This document shows, piece after piece, positions 35,362 to 44,810 of a stretch of 64,000 nt of DNA. Position 1 is the stretch's first letter. Each line of letters starts with the position of its first letter. This DNA comes from Diphasiastrum complanatum (taxonomy: Eukaryota; Streptophyta; Lycopodiopsida; Lycopodiales; Lycopodiaceae). The stretch spans positions 44,771,313 through 44,835,312 of the forward strand of contig CM055106.1 of assembly GCA_029204225.1 (NCBI GenBank). Direction: 5' to 3'. The notes under the pieces are model-generated. The model did no database searches. It was not told the origin of the DNA and was given only the letters and a program-made list of their open reading frames with translations. The position numbers and the translations under genes were made by a program.

Positions 35362-35506
35362 TTATCACTCGCCCTAGTGGATTTTTTTGAGTTTTTGTTC
35401 ATTTTATTACTCGCCACTTTTTCAGAGAGCAGAGTAGACATTGACGCACCATCTGTTAGCTCGGCGAGTAATGTCTATTACTCGCCCACTGTAATTATTA
35501 CTCGCC
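35362..35506. repeat. Repeated ATTACTCGCC words in the TRIM-like interior
   Basis: ATTACTCGCC occurs at 35406, 35477 and 35497, a variant (ATCACTCGCC) at about 35364, and the reverse complement GGCGAGTAAT at 35463. Five copies in 145 bp form an obvious cluster, with 35463 and 35477 arranged as an inverted pair. Confidence 0.85.
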
Positions 35507-35540
35507 AATTGCAAAATCCCCAGACCCCTGCGTTGGGGCG

Positions 35541-35886
35541 TGACCAGGGATTTTGGGAATGACATGGAATATTCTAAAATATGGCAAGAGGCCCTTGCAA
35601 TAAGTCCAAACACTACATAAATAAGTAGAGAGTCGAAAGGATTAGAAACTGGCGACCAGTTTATGTGAGTCGGCCTTGGGCTAATAAGTGCCATGGAGCA
35701 CAGTTATTAAATAAACTTGGCTTTTGTAAAGTTCCTAAGTTAGGAACACCACTTGTCCTCAAGAAACACAAAGTGATCTTGATGGTCAAGATCGTGATCC
35801 TGATTGACCTCTCAAATCTATAAAGAGGAGCCATTTGTATTGATATTCTCATCTTCCTAATAAAGCTCTTATCAGTTTCGCTTTCG

Positions 35887-35982
<96 letters not shown>

Positions 35983-36205
35983 ACAATATTATGGAGTGAT
36001 CATTGATCTGTAGACAGGCTTTATTTCATTGTTCACCTCCCTTGAGAAGATCAATCTCTTAAGGAGAAGATCTAGAGCCAAGGATGCCTAGATAAGCACA
36101 AATAAACCAAAACAAGAAAAAGACCAAAAAGATAAGAATCATCAAAGATGAACAACGCACAAATCTAGGCTATTCCACGATCAGATCCTAATCTAAGATT
36201 GACAA
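35541..36205 (+). repeat. Second LTR of TRIM-like element
   Basis: Aligned with the first LTR through GAGAAGATCTAGAGCC (about 36075). It then has about 100 bp of extra sequence and resumes with AGATCCTAATCTAAGATTGACAA. It carries the larger CT tract (35889-35978). The 3' end runs into a solo LTR insertion nearby. Confidence 0.7.
35889..35978. repeat. CT microsatellite in second LTR
   Basis: Uninterrupted (CT)n of about 90 bases, against about 58 in the first LTR, so the tract changed length after the LTRs formed. Confidence 0.97.
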
Positions 36206-36225
36206 CCTTTGGAACCAATCATATT

Positions 36226-37002
36226 TGTAAAAAATTGGCAAAATCTAGCTTGATCTTTTGCAATATCATGTACATAGTGAAATCTCACATGTGTGGAGCA
36301 TGTTCCCATGTGTGGAGGGTAGCCATAATCTTTTTAGATCATTCATGAAGAGTTTGATTATTCAATAGGCCTTAATCTTGAGTCTGGGGGGTACTTTGAC
36401 TTTTCTACCCCACATGTTAGTAGGTGATTAGGCCAATTTTGGTGTGTGATGTAGCTCGAGGTAGGTTAGGCTTCTTACACATGACACTTTCCTATGTGTT
36501 GTCATGAAGTCATGCGATCAATCAAAAGTGAACGATACATGAAATTGATCCAATCATAATCAAGGGTCCTTATGTCACTAGACCAATCAAAGTTAGAGGA
36601 GCTATCTAAGAGGTCCAATCATTTTACTTGCTTTATACTCCTCGGATCTCGAATCACTATATAAAGGACACACTCTTTGTACAAATTAATGAAGTTGAGA
36701 GTTAATGCAATTTCGGTTCACATACATTTTTGGTCTATTCTCCCTCTACTCGAGAGCAACATGCTTGGTTTTTTTGTGTCTCATTGTGAATTTCACTTTG
36801 TTTTTTGATGTGAATGTGAAAAAGTAGCTTCTCTCTGGATGATTATAACTTTTGTTGTAGATGAGCTCTTGACTTGATTCAAAGCTTGATAGATAGCCCT
36901 TGAAATTTTGATTTGATCTATCATAGATGCTACTTGTGCAACCTCACATGCATGGAGGTCATTTTAGATCTTTGCATGGTCTGCAAATCTCATTTTTTAA
37001 CA
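36226..37002 (+). mobile_element. Solo LTR, 777 bp, with 5-bp TSD
   Basis: Starts TGTAAAAAATTGGC and ends TTTTTTAACA. It is flanked by ATATT on both sides (36221-36225 and 37003-37007). It aligns with the D LTR (AATTGGCAAAATCTAGCTTG; CTCACATGTGTGGAGCATG) and has nearly the same length (777 against 783). It carries the GGTCCAATCA-type internal repeat near 36545-36625. No coding DNA is attached, so it was probably left by recombination between the two LTRs of a full element. Confidence 0.9.
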
Positions 37003-37007
37003 ATATT

Positions 37008-37560
37008 GTGACTATGAAAATCAATATGAAAAGTACAATGATAGTAATTTAGATCAATATGGGCAACATGACTCATATGGAGACCGTTTGGGATATTATG
37101 AAAGCCATCTTCATCAATATAAAGATCATGAGCTGTATCAGTCAAATAAATTCAAACTAGTGGTAGTTTTTGTAGTAGTGACGATGATGATGAGCTGAAT
37201 TCAAGACAATCAAAATATTATTGCGCATAATGTGAGCATGCATTGCAATACATGCATTATATTTGGAAACGTGAACAATCATCACCTCATGTGCAACATA
37301 TTGAATAGAATAACAATATTAATAACTCTTCTAGAGTTCAGCAGAATAGTTATTGTGCCATTTCTTACTCGTCATTACTATTGTTTGATGGACAATTGAG
37401 CCCTAGTACGATCGAACAATGGTTGAAATTTTTTTAGCTCAATTTTTTCATATATTGACACACTTATCAAGATTTATCGAAAATGGTGGAAAAATATCTT
37501 AGTGGTCTTGTGCTTGTTTGGTGGCAATACTGGCTAGAATATAAAACATTGGCATGTTCG
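37008..37560 (+). pseudogene. Gag-like relic
   Basis: Past the solo LTR the plus strand reads as a Tyr/Gln/Asp-rich segment (QYEKYNDSNLDQYGQHD), then FDGQLSPSTIEQWLKFF and VEKYLSGLVLVWWQYW with stops between them. The last two resemble the core of a retrotransposon Gag, where a FDG...W...F segment precedes a ...A..WW motif. Heavily decayed, assigned with low confidence. Confidence 0.45.
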
Positions 37561-38353
37561 AGAAATTGTTGGCTCACATCAGCTTGGCATTGCTATAACC
37601 AGCCCTTTTGACTTGAGTGCTGGTACCTTTAAAAATGAGCACATCGAGCGAGCCTACCAGGTCCTGGATGAGCACTATAAACATTTATTTACACTTGTTG
37701 TCATTTGTACTTTCCATGTTTTACTTTTCTTATTTTTGGGGGGTTTTTGCTTGCCCACTTGTATGTATACTTTCTGCATTTTGTTGTTTACTTACCTTCA
37801 ACTTAGGGCACCACTCGACCTTAGAGACACTCTCTGCTTCATACACTCCCCTCCGCCTTCATGGCAAGTTCCTCTTACAGAGCAGAATCCAAGGACAAAG
37901 ACAAGTTTCCAAGCAAGTCATGAAATGACAGGATGTCAAAAACAATTGCTTGAATCTTAAGAAATTCGTAAAGTCAAACATAGTTTGTTGTGTTTCCTCA
38001 TGTTTGCAAAAGCTAAGCTATGTCGATCAAAAAAAAGTTCAAAGCCAAAAATTGATCAAATATGTAGGCTCGATCGAAAATATTGTTGAATTTGGTAATA
38101 GTCTTTCTGAGATTCTCTACTTGATAACTTGATAATACTGCCAGAAAAAATAATAGTTGAATTTGGCAATAGTCTTTCTGAGATTCTCTTGATAATACTG
38201 CCAGAGAAAATAAAAATCAAACAATAGTGGCATATTTATTGATGTTGGTTGCTCTGAATTTGAAAAAAAAAATCAAAATAGGTAGGTCACACTCATGATC
38301 AGATTGACCAAATTTTTGTGTACTTTTCACACATGTGAGGACTTCTAAAACAA
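37561..38353. other. Spacer with a short tandem duplication
   Basis: No gene recognised. A segment of about 65 bp containing TTGAATTTGG, AATAGTCTTTCTGAGATTCTCT and TTGATAATACTGCCAGA occurs twice at about 38085-38150 and 38155-38205. Confidence 0.6.
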
Positions 38354-38971
38354 TGTGAATGATCTCCTAAGATGTGTGTGATTGAACATAGATCAATCTA
38401 GATTGAGATACAAGCATACTAGCTCAAAATCTAAGGCTGTACATGCGTCAATCATCAACCATCCAACACACATAATGAAAAACTACGTATAGATTGGCTT
38501 GTTCTCAAGTAGAGAGAGAATACAGCATAGTGCTCTCAGGTAGAGAGAGAATGTAAGAAAAAATCTAAGTGTTGGAGCTTGCTACATCAAGATCCTGCTA
38601 CAAAAAACTAAGTATGGATTCTGCCTCACTCTCACTAGTAGTATCTCGATCTAGGAGTGTGGTAATGAAGCAATTTGATTGGACCTCTAACATCACCACC
38701 TCTTACAATGATTGGACCTCCTACATGACACCTCTTACAATAATTGGACCATTTTGCTGCACCTCACAATATGATTGGCCCAAATTGACATATAGAATCA
38801 AGAGGTGCTATGTCACACATCCTCTAGCATGAAGCCAAGTGTCACTAGCCTATATTACCATGAGCTAATCAACTTCCAAAATTGGCCTAATCACTCATTT
38901 ACAAGTGTACAATGAGTGGTTTTGAAAGACGACCCCTAAACCTCAAGATATATGGCTTTTGCAATTTGACA
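38354..38971 (-). repeat. Minus-strand copia 3' LTR (C/D type)
   Basis: On the minus strand it begins TGTCAAATTGC after a GAGGAGGAG polypurine tract and ends in ...GGAGATCATTCACA. That end matches the D LTR end (GGAGATCACA). It carries the 32-33-bp repeat seen as TGATTGGACCTC words at about 38676-38770. Length about 618 bp. Confidence 0.8.
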
Positions 38972-39291
38972 CTCCTCCTCAAAAGAAATCTATCCACTTT
39001 AACATGGATCTTGGAATCAAGCCAAGATTAGATCTAAACTTTATGAAAGCTCTCTTGAGCAATGGTTTGGTGAGAAATATATCTCTCCTCCAATAACTTT
39101 TTCCCTTACAAAAGGTGTGCAATCTTAACATGTTTGCTCCTTGCATGGAATATAGGATTGTTCGCAAGAGCTTGAGCCGAGATGTTGTCACACTTGATGA
39201 TAGGTAGATCTCCATCCTTGATGCACTTGAGCTCCATAAGCAATCTTTTGATCCACAAAACATCTTTTGTAGTAGTTGTAAGAGTAGACAT
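38972..39291 (-). pseudogene. Copia RNase H tail, broken
   Basis: Minus-strand reading gives KDVLWIKRLLMELK, IIKCDNISAQALANNP and FHARSKHVKIAH, then a frameshift and FLTKPLLKRAFIKFRSNLG. The polypurine tract and LTR follow. Everything upstream (RT, integrase, gag) is missing, so only the 3' end of this element survives. Confidence 0.9.
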
Positions 39292-40507
39292 CAGTGGTAG
39301 TAAGTGTGATTGGGAAATGTATTTCGCAATTAGGATTTTGGTAATCTCAGTAAATAATTGCTTAATACCAGTTATTAATTTCCTGGATAGAAATCATTTA
39401 GTTGAATTCATAGCTTATATCTTTGTGACCATTGAGTTATCCGCAGTTTTGGATGTCAATTGTGATGTTAGAAGTAGAATCTGATATATGGATTACATTG
39501 GATCTGTTAGTTGATAGAAGCTTGTCCCTAGAGTTGATGCTCTTGGATCCAGGGGGATTTGAAGCTTATCGTTAACTTGTAAGGATCAGAATGTAGTGTT
39601 GAACCATGTTAATTATTTTTTCTAAATCACAGAATCAGGTGTGGATTTGTGGTATCCATTTGATAGGCATGCCAGCCATCCAAATAAATGGATTCTCCAG
39701 TATTTGGGAACAAAAGATAATATCCTATAGTGATTATAGGACATCTAGAAGATCAGTGGATCTCTAGAATATCAGATAAGGTGGTTAAAGATTTTCTGGA
39801 AGGAAAAGTTGATGGTATGGGACATCAGTAGTTTTGGAAAGGGAATTCTAGGAATGTAAAGATTTGATGATCAATGGTGTGTTTTAGTACCTAGTCACGA
39901 TATGGGAAAAATAAAACTGTTTGATCAAATGTGGGGTATTTTGGGAAATTTTGAGGTTTAATCTAGATCCCAATGTAGTATCTCATTATTTACAAAATCC
40001 TCAAATCTATTTCTCGCTTTCTTAATTAATCCTTTACTTCTTAGTAATTTCTTGAATATGAGACATCAGACTGGTTTATATGATTCTTTCCGACATGAAG
40101 TTATTCTTCTGAAAGACTGTTATGTCATATAATTACTACTTGTGCGAATAGACTTAGAATTCAGATAAATTCTAAGGTTAACGTGTTTCAATTTCTTAAA
40201 CCTAGAATATCTCTTTTTGCATAAATGGATTGCGATAGAATGGTAGTTTCTGTCACTCAGGTTGAAAATATTTGAAGGAAAAGTCCTGTTTGTAATTGAG
40301 TGAATCCTTTTGTGGAATGCACTTATTACTAACTTTTTCATGTGTTTGGATTGGTCCAATGAAAGATGGAGATTTTGGATTGAAAAGCCTAGAAAAATCG
40401 AGACAAGGTTGCAACCAACCACCTATTGGAAATAGTACATGTCATAATCACTGACCTAAATGGAATAATAAAAGAACATTATATATTGCACATGTAATGT
40501 ATCTATA
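39292..40507. other. Spacer, nothing recognised
   Basis: No named domain or repeat. The frame at 40120-40422 (minus, 100 codons) is unassigned and looks like chance. Confidence 0.55.
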
Positions 40508-40549
40508 CCCCCCCCCCCCCCCCCCCCCCTCCCCCCCCCCCCCCCCTCC
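40508..40549. repeat. Poly-C tract
   Basis: Twenty-two C, one T, sixteen C, then TCCT. The minus strand is an almost pure G-run, able in principle to form G-quadruplexes (the C strand an i-motif). Such tracts are also prone to length errors in sequencing. Confidence 0.95.
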
Positions 40550-40894
40550 TTTTTAAATGTCCAATTTAGATTAGAGGAGTGAGAGAAACTTTAGTTGTCT
40601 AAGCTTTTAAATTATAATGGAAAGAGTTGGATATCAATAGATCTATGGGCTTCAAAATTGTTGCCAAAAACAAAAATCATTTGCTGGGAAGAGGTTATTT
40701 ATTTATTTAGAATTTTTATGGGAATACAATCATTAGATGGTTGCTTGGGTACTTCATAAAATGTCATGTTCATTCCATTATTTTAGTTTTTTTTTTTCAT
40801 AGTTTTGGATGCCAAATGGAAATGGAATCATGAAAAAAATGGTAGAATTTAGTTATAGAAATGCCTTTTCCATTATGGGGCATCCTAAATCTAA

Positions 40895-41090
40895 GGGTTG
40901 GCTCAGTTGATTAGTTTGACATCCAAAGTTTCTTTGATCCTAGGTTCAAGTCCCCCTTGGAAACCAATATGCACGACAAGGATCCCTTGTAATGCCAATA
41001 AGGATCGAGTGGTGGCTCAATCCGTTAGGTTGACATACAAAGTTTCTTTGATTGAAATCTCAAGGCCTCTCCAAGATGCATGATAAGAGG
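40895..41090 (+). repeat. tRNA-derived SINE-like dimer
   Basis: The first unit has an A box-like TGGCTCAGTTG (40899-40909) and a B box-like GGTTCAAGTCC (40943-40953), 34 bases apart, as in RNA polymerase III promoters of tRNA-derived SINEs. A second unit about 114 bp downstream repeats GGTGGCTCAATCCG, GTTGACAT and CAAAGTTTCTTTGAT, with a decayed B box. There is no tRNA cloverleaf, so this is not a tRNA gene. No A-tail or flanking duplication was located. Confidence 0.7.
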
Positions 41091-41145
41091 TCAATTTGAG
41101 ATCAATGGCACGGGTTGAGGCGGGTTGATAAGACCAAAAAAGCTT

Positions 41146-41455
41146 GTTCATAGACTTCAAGCTAGGACACACAACAAAAGTAGCACAATAGTCGATTTGC
41201 TGGTAACGCCCACTGACTATTGTTGAAGTTGATCAAGAAATGAAAGAGTTGCATGCTCTGGTATGTTCATAGATTGAGTGCTAGGACACAACAACAGCAG
41301 TACCACATTAACAGTAGATTTGGTGGTAAAGCTTACTGACTGGGTGAAGTTGATTGAGAGACCAAAGAGTTGCATGCTGGTATGTTCATAGACGGAGTGC
41401 TGGGACACACAACAACAGTACCACAATAAGAGCAAACTGTAACATGCTTCAAAGT
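41146..41455. repeat. 119-bp tandem repeat, about 2.6 copies
   Basis: GTTCATAG starts units at 41146, 41266 and 41384. Each unit shares CTAGGACACA-like sequence, CAACA...GTA(G/C)CACA, TGGTAA, ACTGACT, GAAGTTGAT and AAAGAGTTGCATGCT. The third unit is partial. Confidence 0.9.
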
Positions 41456-41746
41456 AAAACTCATCCAGTTTTTCTATGTGATACACCGTTCACCACCGAT
41501 ATTGTGTGGTATTCTGAGAAATTGAGAACAGGAGTAGATGGATCTAAATAGACATTAGAACAAGTACAGAAACACTCTATGGCTTCAATGGAATCATGGA
41601 CCTTTTCAAATTTCTTGTAGTTGCCTGGTTTAGATGCTTGATGAACAGGGAGGGGTGGAAATCAATCCTGTAAGGAGAAAGTATAGTAACTTCTGGTTAA
41701 CACGTGAAATTGCAAGATTTAGGACCCTTTCATCAAAGCATCAAGG

Positions 41747-41998
41747 TCAATAGTTTGGCATATCAGACCCTGTTATGAACGCAATAAGGCTTGTAGGGCC
41801 TCGCTCTCTAGATGCCCTCTTGTTTTCGCTGGCTCCCATCGATGTCAGTGTATCTTTTTCTGTGATGTAGGTTACGATCGTTTCAATGTCTTGATTCTGA
41901 AACGTTAATGCTAATTTAGGAATTGGAGAATCGATTAATGGAAGAGGCTGATAATTTGTAAGCAGCATGTGCCATTCAACGAATATTTCCCGGATCAT
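41747..41998 (-). CDS. Unassigned small ORF, 83 codons
   Basis: Starts MIREIFVEWHMLLTNYQ and is hydrophilic towards the end (SENKRASRERGP). It lies downstream, on the same strand, of the two signal-peptide ORFs at 42364 and 42989, and AG-ended pyrimidine stretches (TTTTGCAG) occur in between near 42170. It might be a downstream exon or chance. I do not recognise a family. Confidence 0.25.
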   Translation of the reverse strand: MIREIFVEWHMLLTNYQPLPLIDSPIPKLALTFQNQDIETIVTYITEKDTLTSMGASENKRASRERGPTSLIAFITGSDMPNY

Positions 41999-42004
41999 AT
42001 AGAA

Positions 42005-42125
42005 TGTTTGTGATTCATCAAAACTTACATTTAGTCAGACGAAATCAAGAAATCTTTCCCGAATCTTAATAGAACATTTGTGATGACTCACCAAAACTTA
42101 TAAATATATTAGTCAGACGATAGGG
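42005..42125. repeat. Two-copy direct repeat of about 65 bp
   Basis: AAAACTTA, then ATTTAGTCAGACGA at about 42019-42041, repeated as AAAACTTATAAATATATTAGTCAGACGA at about 42093-42121. TTTGTGAT(TCATC or GACTCACC) precedes each. Confidence 0.7.
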
Positions 42126-42363
42126 TGCTGCAAATATTTGTAATACAACGGAACGTTCATAATCTGCAAAATCAATTCATACATACAGAATCGGGGATAT
42201 TTTACAGATTGTTTGTAAAAACCAGCTGAACCTTTAAAGAATATATTTATACTCTTACTAGTTTTTATCTACAAGTATAATCAACGCTACTTGACAATAG
42301 TAGTATAATGCACAGGCAATCTAGCATCCAAAACAGAAAAGAGATCAGAAGCCTCCTTTAGCC

Positions 42364-42642
42364 TTATTTGTGACCAGTACAAGTCACGTATGAACAGGAA
42401 GGTGACGCCGGTGGGACGTTGCCTTTAGGAAGCTTGAGAGGGACAAACTTTTTGCCATGTTTCTTCGACATTTTGTGAATCTGAGTGCTGGAATCTTGCA
42501 CATTGGTAGAGTTTTTTGGAGTTTTTAAGGCCGCTTGCGCCGGAATAATCTCTGCAAAGGCTCTGCTGCAGACCACAGGATGCACCGAGGAGACTGAGAG
42601 CAAAATGAACATGAAAACCACAAGAGCAGTTATAGAAGCCAT
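42364..42642 (-). CDS. Candidate small secreted peptide precursor, 92 residues
   Basis: The N-terminus MASITALVVFMFILLSVSS is a textbook signal peptide, with likely cleavage near VHPVVCS-RA. A Lys/Ser-rich middle (SKKHGKKFVPLKLPKG) follows, and a short C-terminal end with two Cys (PPASPSCSYVTCTGHK). This layout, about 90 residues with a variable middle and a conserved-looking tail, is typical of plant peptide hormone precursors. The PSCSYVTC tail faintly recalls the start of the cysteine-rich domain of EPFL/stomagen-type peptides, but the remaining cysteines of that family are absent, so I do not assign it. The region is free of transposon similarity. The start codon is the first Met in the frame; an intron after the last codons cannot be excluded. 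Confidence 0.55.
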   Translation of the reverse strand: MASITALVVFMFILLSVSSVHPVVCSRAFAEIIPAQAALKTPKNSTNVQDSSTQIHKMSKKHGKKFVPLKLPKGNVPPASPSCSYVTCTGHK

Positions 42643-42988
42643 AAGTTAAAGCAAATCAGGAGTCAATGAGCAGGTTACTTGATCTTACAGTGCAAGCAAT
42701 GACACAATGGGGAAGATTGTTCAGGAAACCGAAGCTGGCTAAATCAAGCTGAAATATGCAGATCTAAAGCTCAATAAAGCTATCTTATAACAGTGAGATC
42801 AAAAGCTGGACATTGAACAAGTTATAAGACTCTTCTCAGTATGCCATAAGCAAGTAAGCTCCCCTGTATCCTTTAAGCCGAAGATGTTGTGTTAGCTCTC
42901 ACAATTTATAATGAATGAATTTAGATGAGGATGAATTTGCTCAGAGGATCTTGCATCGAAACATCATAGATAAAATTAAAATCATTCA
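42643..42988 (-). other. Interval between the two candidate peptide ORFs
   Basis: Minus-strand DNA upstream of the 92-residue ORF. I see no transposon or clear promoter box; TATAAGAT-like words occur near 42780-42830. It could hold the promoter and 5' UTR of that ORF. Confidence 0.4.
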
Positions 42989-43159
42989 TTAGAGATTGCC
43001 ATCGAGGAGGTTCGAAACGTGTAATAATGGATTCTTACGATCTTTGACCATAAGACTGACATTATCATCAGTAGAAGCATTGTAGCTGCTGTAGTTCGTA
43101 GCCAGGGCACCGCTAACAAGAAAACAAAAGGACCAAATAATGAGTGTTTGGAGGCTCAT
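42989..43159 (-). CDS. Candidate second secreted peptide ORF, 56 residues
   Basis: The open frame extends upstream to 43420, but a Met at 43157-43159 begins a good signal peptide (MSLQTLIIWSFCFLVSGALA), followed by TNYSSYNASTDDNVS and a short tail ending SNLLDGNL. I chose this inner start because the upstream extension has no signal sequence and looks non-coding. Same strand as, and about 350 bp upstream of, the 92-residue ORF. No Cys in the mature part. It may be a short hormone-like precursor, a first exon, or chance. Confidence 0.35.
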   Translation of the reverse strand: MSLQTLIIWSFCFLVSGALATNYSSYNASTDDNVSLMVKDRKNPLLHVSNLLDGNL

Positions 43160-43794
43160 TATAAAAGAATAGTGGCAATTCCTTTTGCCCAGAAGAACCC
43201 TTACATTGTTACCATGATGCATTATCGTCATATTGTTTACAAAAATCTGAAAAAAAATCACTACTTTAATTTTCAAGATTCCGTTAATGATCCATTTGTG
43301 AGCACTACATACTTTTATAATTCCATCTATGAGGCCAATGTAGTATGGAATGTGCCGGGCATAGAACATTTTGCCCGGTTTGACTTTCGAAAAAAATTTA
43401 GGCTCAGCCATGCTTGGCACATTCCATTGCGTAATCGGTGCCTTGACTTTTTCACATGTATATTATAAAGCATAATAAATAGTTTGACTTTGACTAATCA
43501 CTCTGGGTAAAAAAAAGTACATACATATTCTGCTTTTTAATCTGTTCAAAAAATGGGCATAATAGTCAGAAGATATCCATTACGTATTTGCAAAATTTCA
43601 TTCATGAGGATTAAGTACTTTTGAGATTCCTTCAATCAAAAAAACTACAACAATCAAATTTGTTAAAAAAAATGAGGGTCCAATATGATGCCCTACTTAA
43701 TAATGGTCTTCAAATGCACATTCTAAATCTAGCAAGTCGTATTACATACCTTTCTAATGAGCGGTATTACATGCCTTTATATATAGACATTAGT
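43160..43794. other. Spacer, nothing recognised
   Basis: AT-rich DNA between the small ORFs and the palindromic microsatellite. No supported feature. Confidence 0.5.
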
Positions 43795-43795
43795 A

Positions 43796-43873
<78 letters not shown>

Positions 43874-43874
43874 T
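43795..43874. repeat. 80-bp perfect palindromic compound microsatellite
   Basis: A, then (CT) 43796-43820, (TA) 43821-43848, (GA) 43849-43873, then T. The CT and GA tracts are both 25 bases and the TA core is 28, so the whole stretch is its own reverse complement. Confidence 0.97.
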
Positions 43875-44810
43875 GCCCGTCATTGACGGGCAATGGAGGC
43901 CGATCTAGGTGGCGGCCGATGATTTGGATGATGGCCAATCTTGCACATCTTGCATCTTGAATATCAAACATTCGAGTCTTTGGAAAATTTGAGTCTTTAG
44001 AAAATTTGAGCCTTCAAAAAAATTCGAGCCTTCAAAAAAATTAGAGTCTTTGGAAAAAATTTAGTCTTTGGAAAATAAAATCGAGTCTTTCGAAAAATTC
44101 GAGTCTTTTGAAAAATTCGACTTGACAGTACAAAGGGTCCTTCAATCCTTTGGCAAAATTCGAGTCTTTGAAAAAAAAAAATCCTTTGGAGTTAAAAATA
44201 GTGAGTTTGCGCTTGTGGTTAAACATTCATGAAAATGGTGGGCCAAGATAAAAAAAAGCAATTTTAGGTAGTCAAGAAAATTTGAAGGATTGAAAAAAAA
44301 AAAAAGCAATTTTAAGGATTGAAAAAAAAAAAGCAATTTTAGGTAGTCAAGAAAATTTTTATGTTCATGATTTATGGATAAAACTTTGGTAATTCAAAAT
44401 AAATAAGAAAGCCATGTAATAAAGATTACATGGCTAAAGTTAAATGTGGTTTCTTTATTACATTTAACTTTAGCCATGGCTAAAGTTTACATGTAATAAA
44501 GAAACCACATTTAACTTTAGCCATTTAACTTTACATGGCTAAAGTTTGAACCACATTTAAGTGTGTTAAAAAAATAAAAACGTAACTTCAAACTTCAAAT
44601 ATTTGAATTTAGTGATTTGGAAGGAGGGGTGGGGAATCTTTTTGTGGCCCACCCCTCAATGCACACAATGTGCAAATGTATGGGGATATGCACTTTCCTC
44701 ATACATGCCTCCCCGTCCCCATCATTTTTAATTAAGAAATTTTGTATGCATGGGTGAGGAGAGGATGATGCATGGGTGCACGCATACACATGCGCAAAAG
44801 TGTACATAGA
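43875..44810 (-). mobile_element. Helitron-like unit 1
   Basis: Minus-strand orientation. The 3' side carries the hairpin GCCCGTC-att-GACGGGC (43875-43891), but the usual CTAG end is replaced by the palindromic microsatellite. The 5' end is TCTATGTACACTTTTGCGC (ending at 44810). The interior has a minisatellite of TTCGAGTCTTTGGAAAA-type words (about 43970-44180) and a nested palindrome at 44432-44522. It contains no Rep/helicase ORF, so it is non-autonomous. Confidence 0.7.
44432..44522. repeat. 91-bp nested palindrome in Helitron-like unit 1
   Basis: Perfect 31-bp arms (44432-44462 and 44492-44522, GGCTAAAGTTAAATGTGG...) enclose 29 bp whose core AACTTTAGCC/GGCTAAAGTT around an AT centre is itself a perfect 22-bp palindrome. 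Absent from unit 2. Confidence 0.95.

Larger units (their letters stand above)
34553..36205 (+). mobile_element. LTR pair with gypsy-type PBS and a very short interior (TRIM-like)
   Basis: Two direct repeats, about 34553-35263 and 35541-36205, share GATTTTGGGAA, TCTAAAATATGGC, ACTGGCGACCAGTTTATGTG, CTATAAAGAGGAGCCATT and a CT microsatellite. Between them lie only about 280 bp. The first repeat ends in CAACA, followed by a T-run and TGGCGTCGTTGCTAGGGA, close to the PBS of plant Athila/Tat-type gypsy elements. GTTGGGGCG precedes the second repeat as a possible polypurine tract. A retrotransposon this small without ORFs is non-autonomous (TRIM-like). Alternatively the second repeat may be the 5' LTR of another copy, because gag-like DNA follows at 37008. 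Confidence 0.75.

Noticed and set aside
35293..35562. 89-codon ORF in the TRIM-like interior
   Set aside because: Spans the repeated ATTACTCGCC words and enters the second LTR; no domain and no known TRIM protein.
40895..40960. A functional tRNA gene
   Set aside because: A and B box-like words are present, but the sequence does not fold as a cloverleaf with matched acceptor and anticodon stems; SINE-like origin fits better.
42364..42642. Assignment of the 92-residue ORF to the EPFL/stomagen family
   Set aside because: Only a short PSC-x-Y-x-x-C resemblance; the remaining conserved cysteines are missing downstream in all frames I read.
43621..43971. ORFs across the 80-bp palindrome
   Set aside because: They consist of Ser-Leu, Tyr-Ile and Arg-Glu repeats read from the microsatellite.
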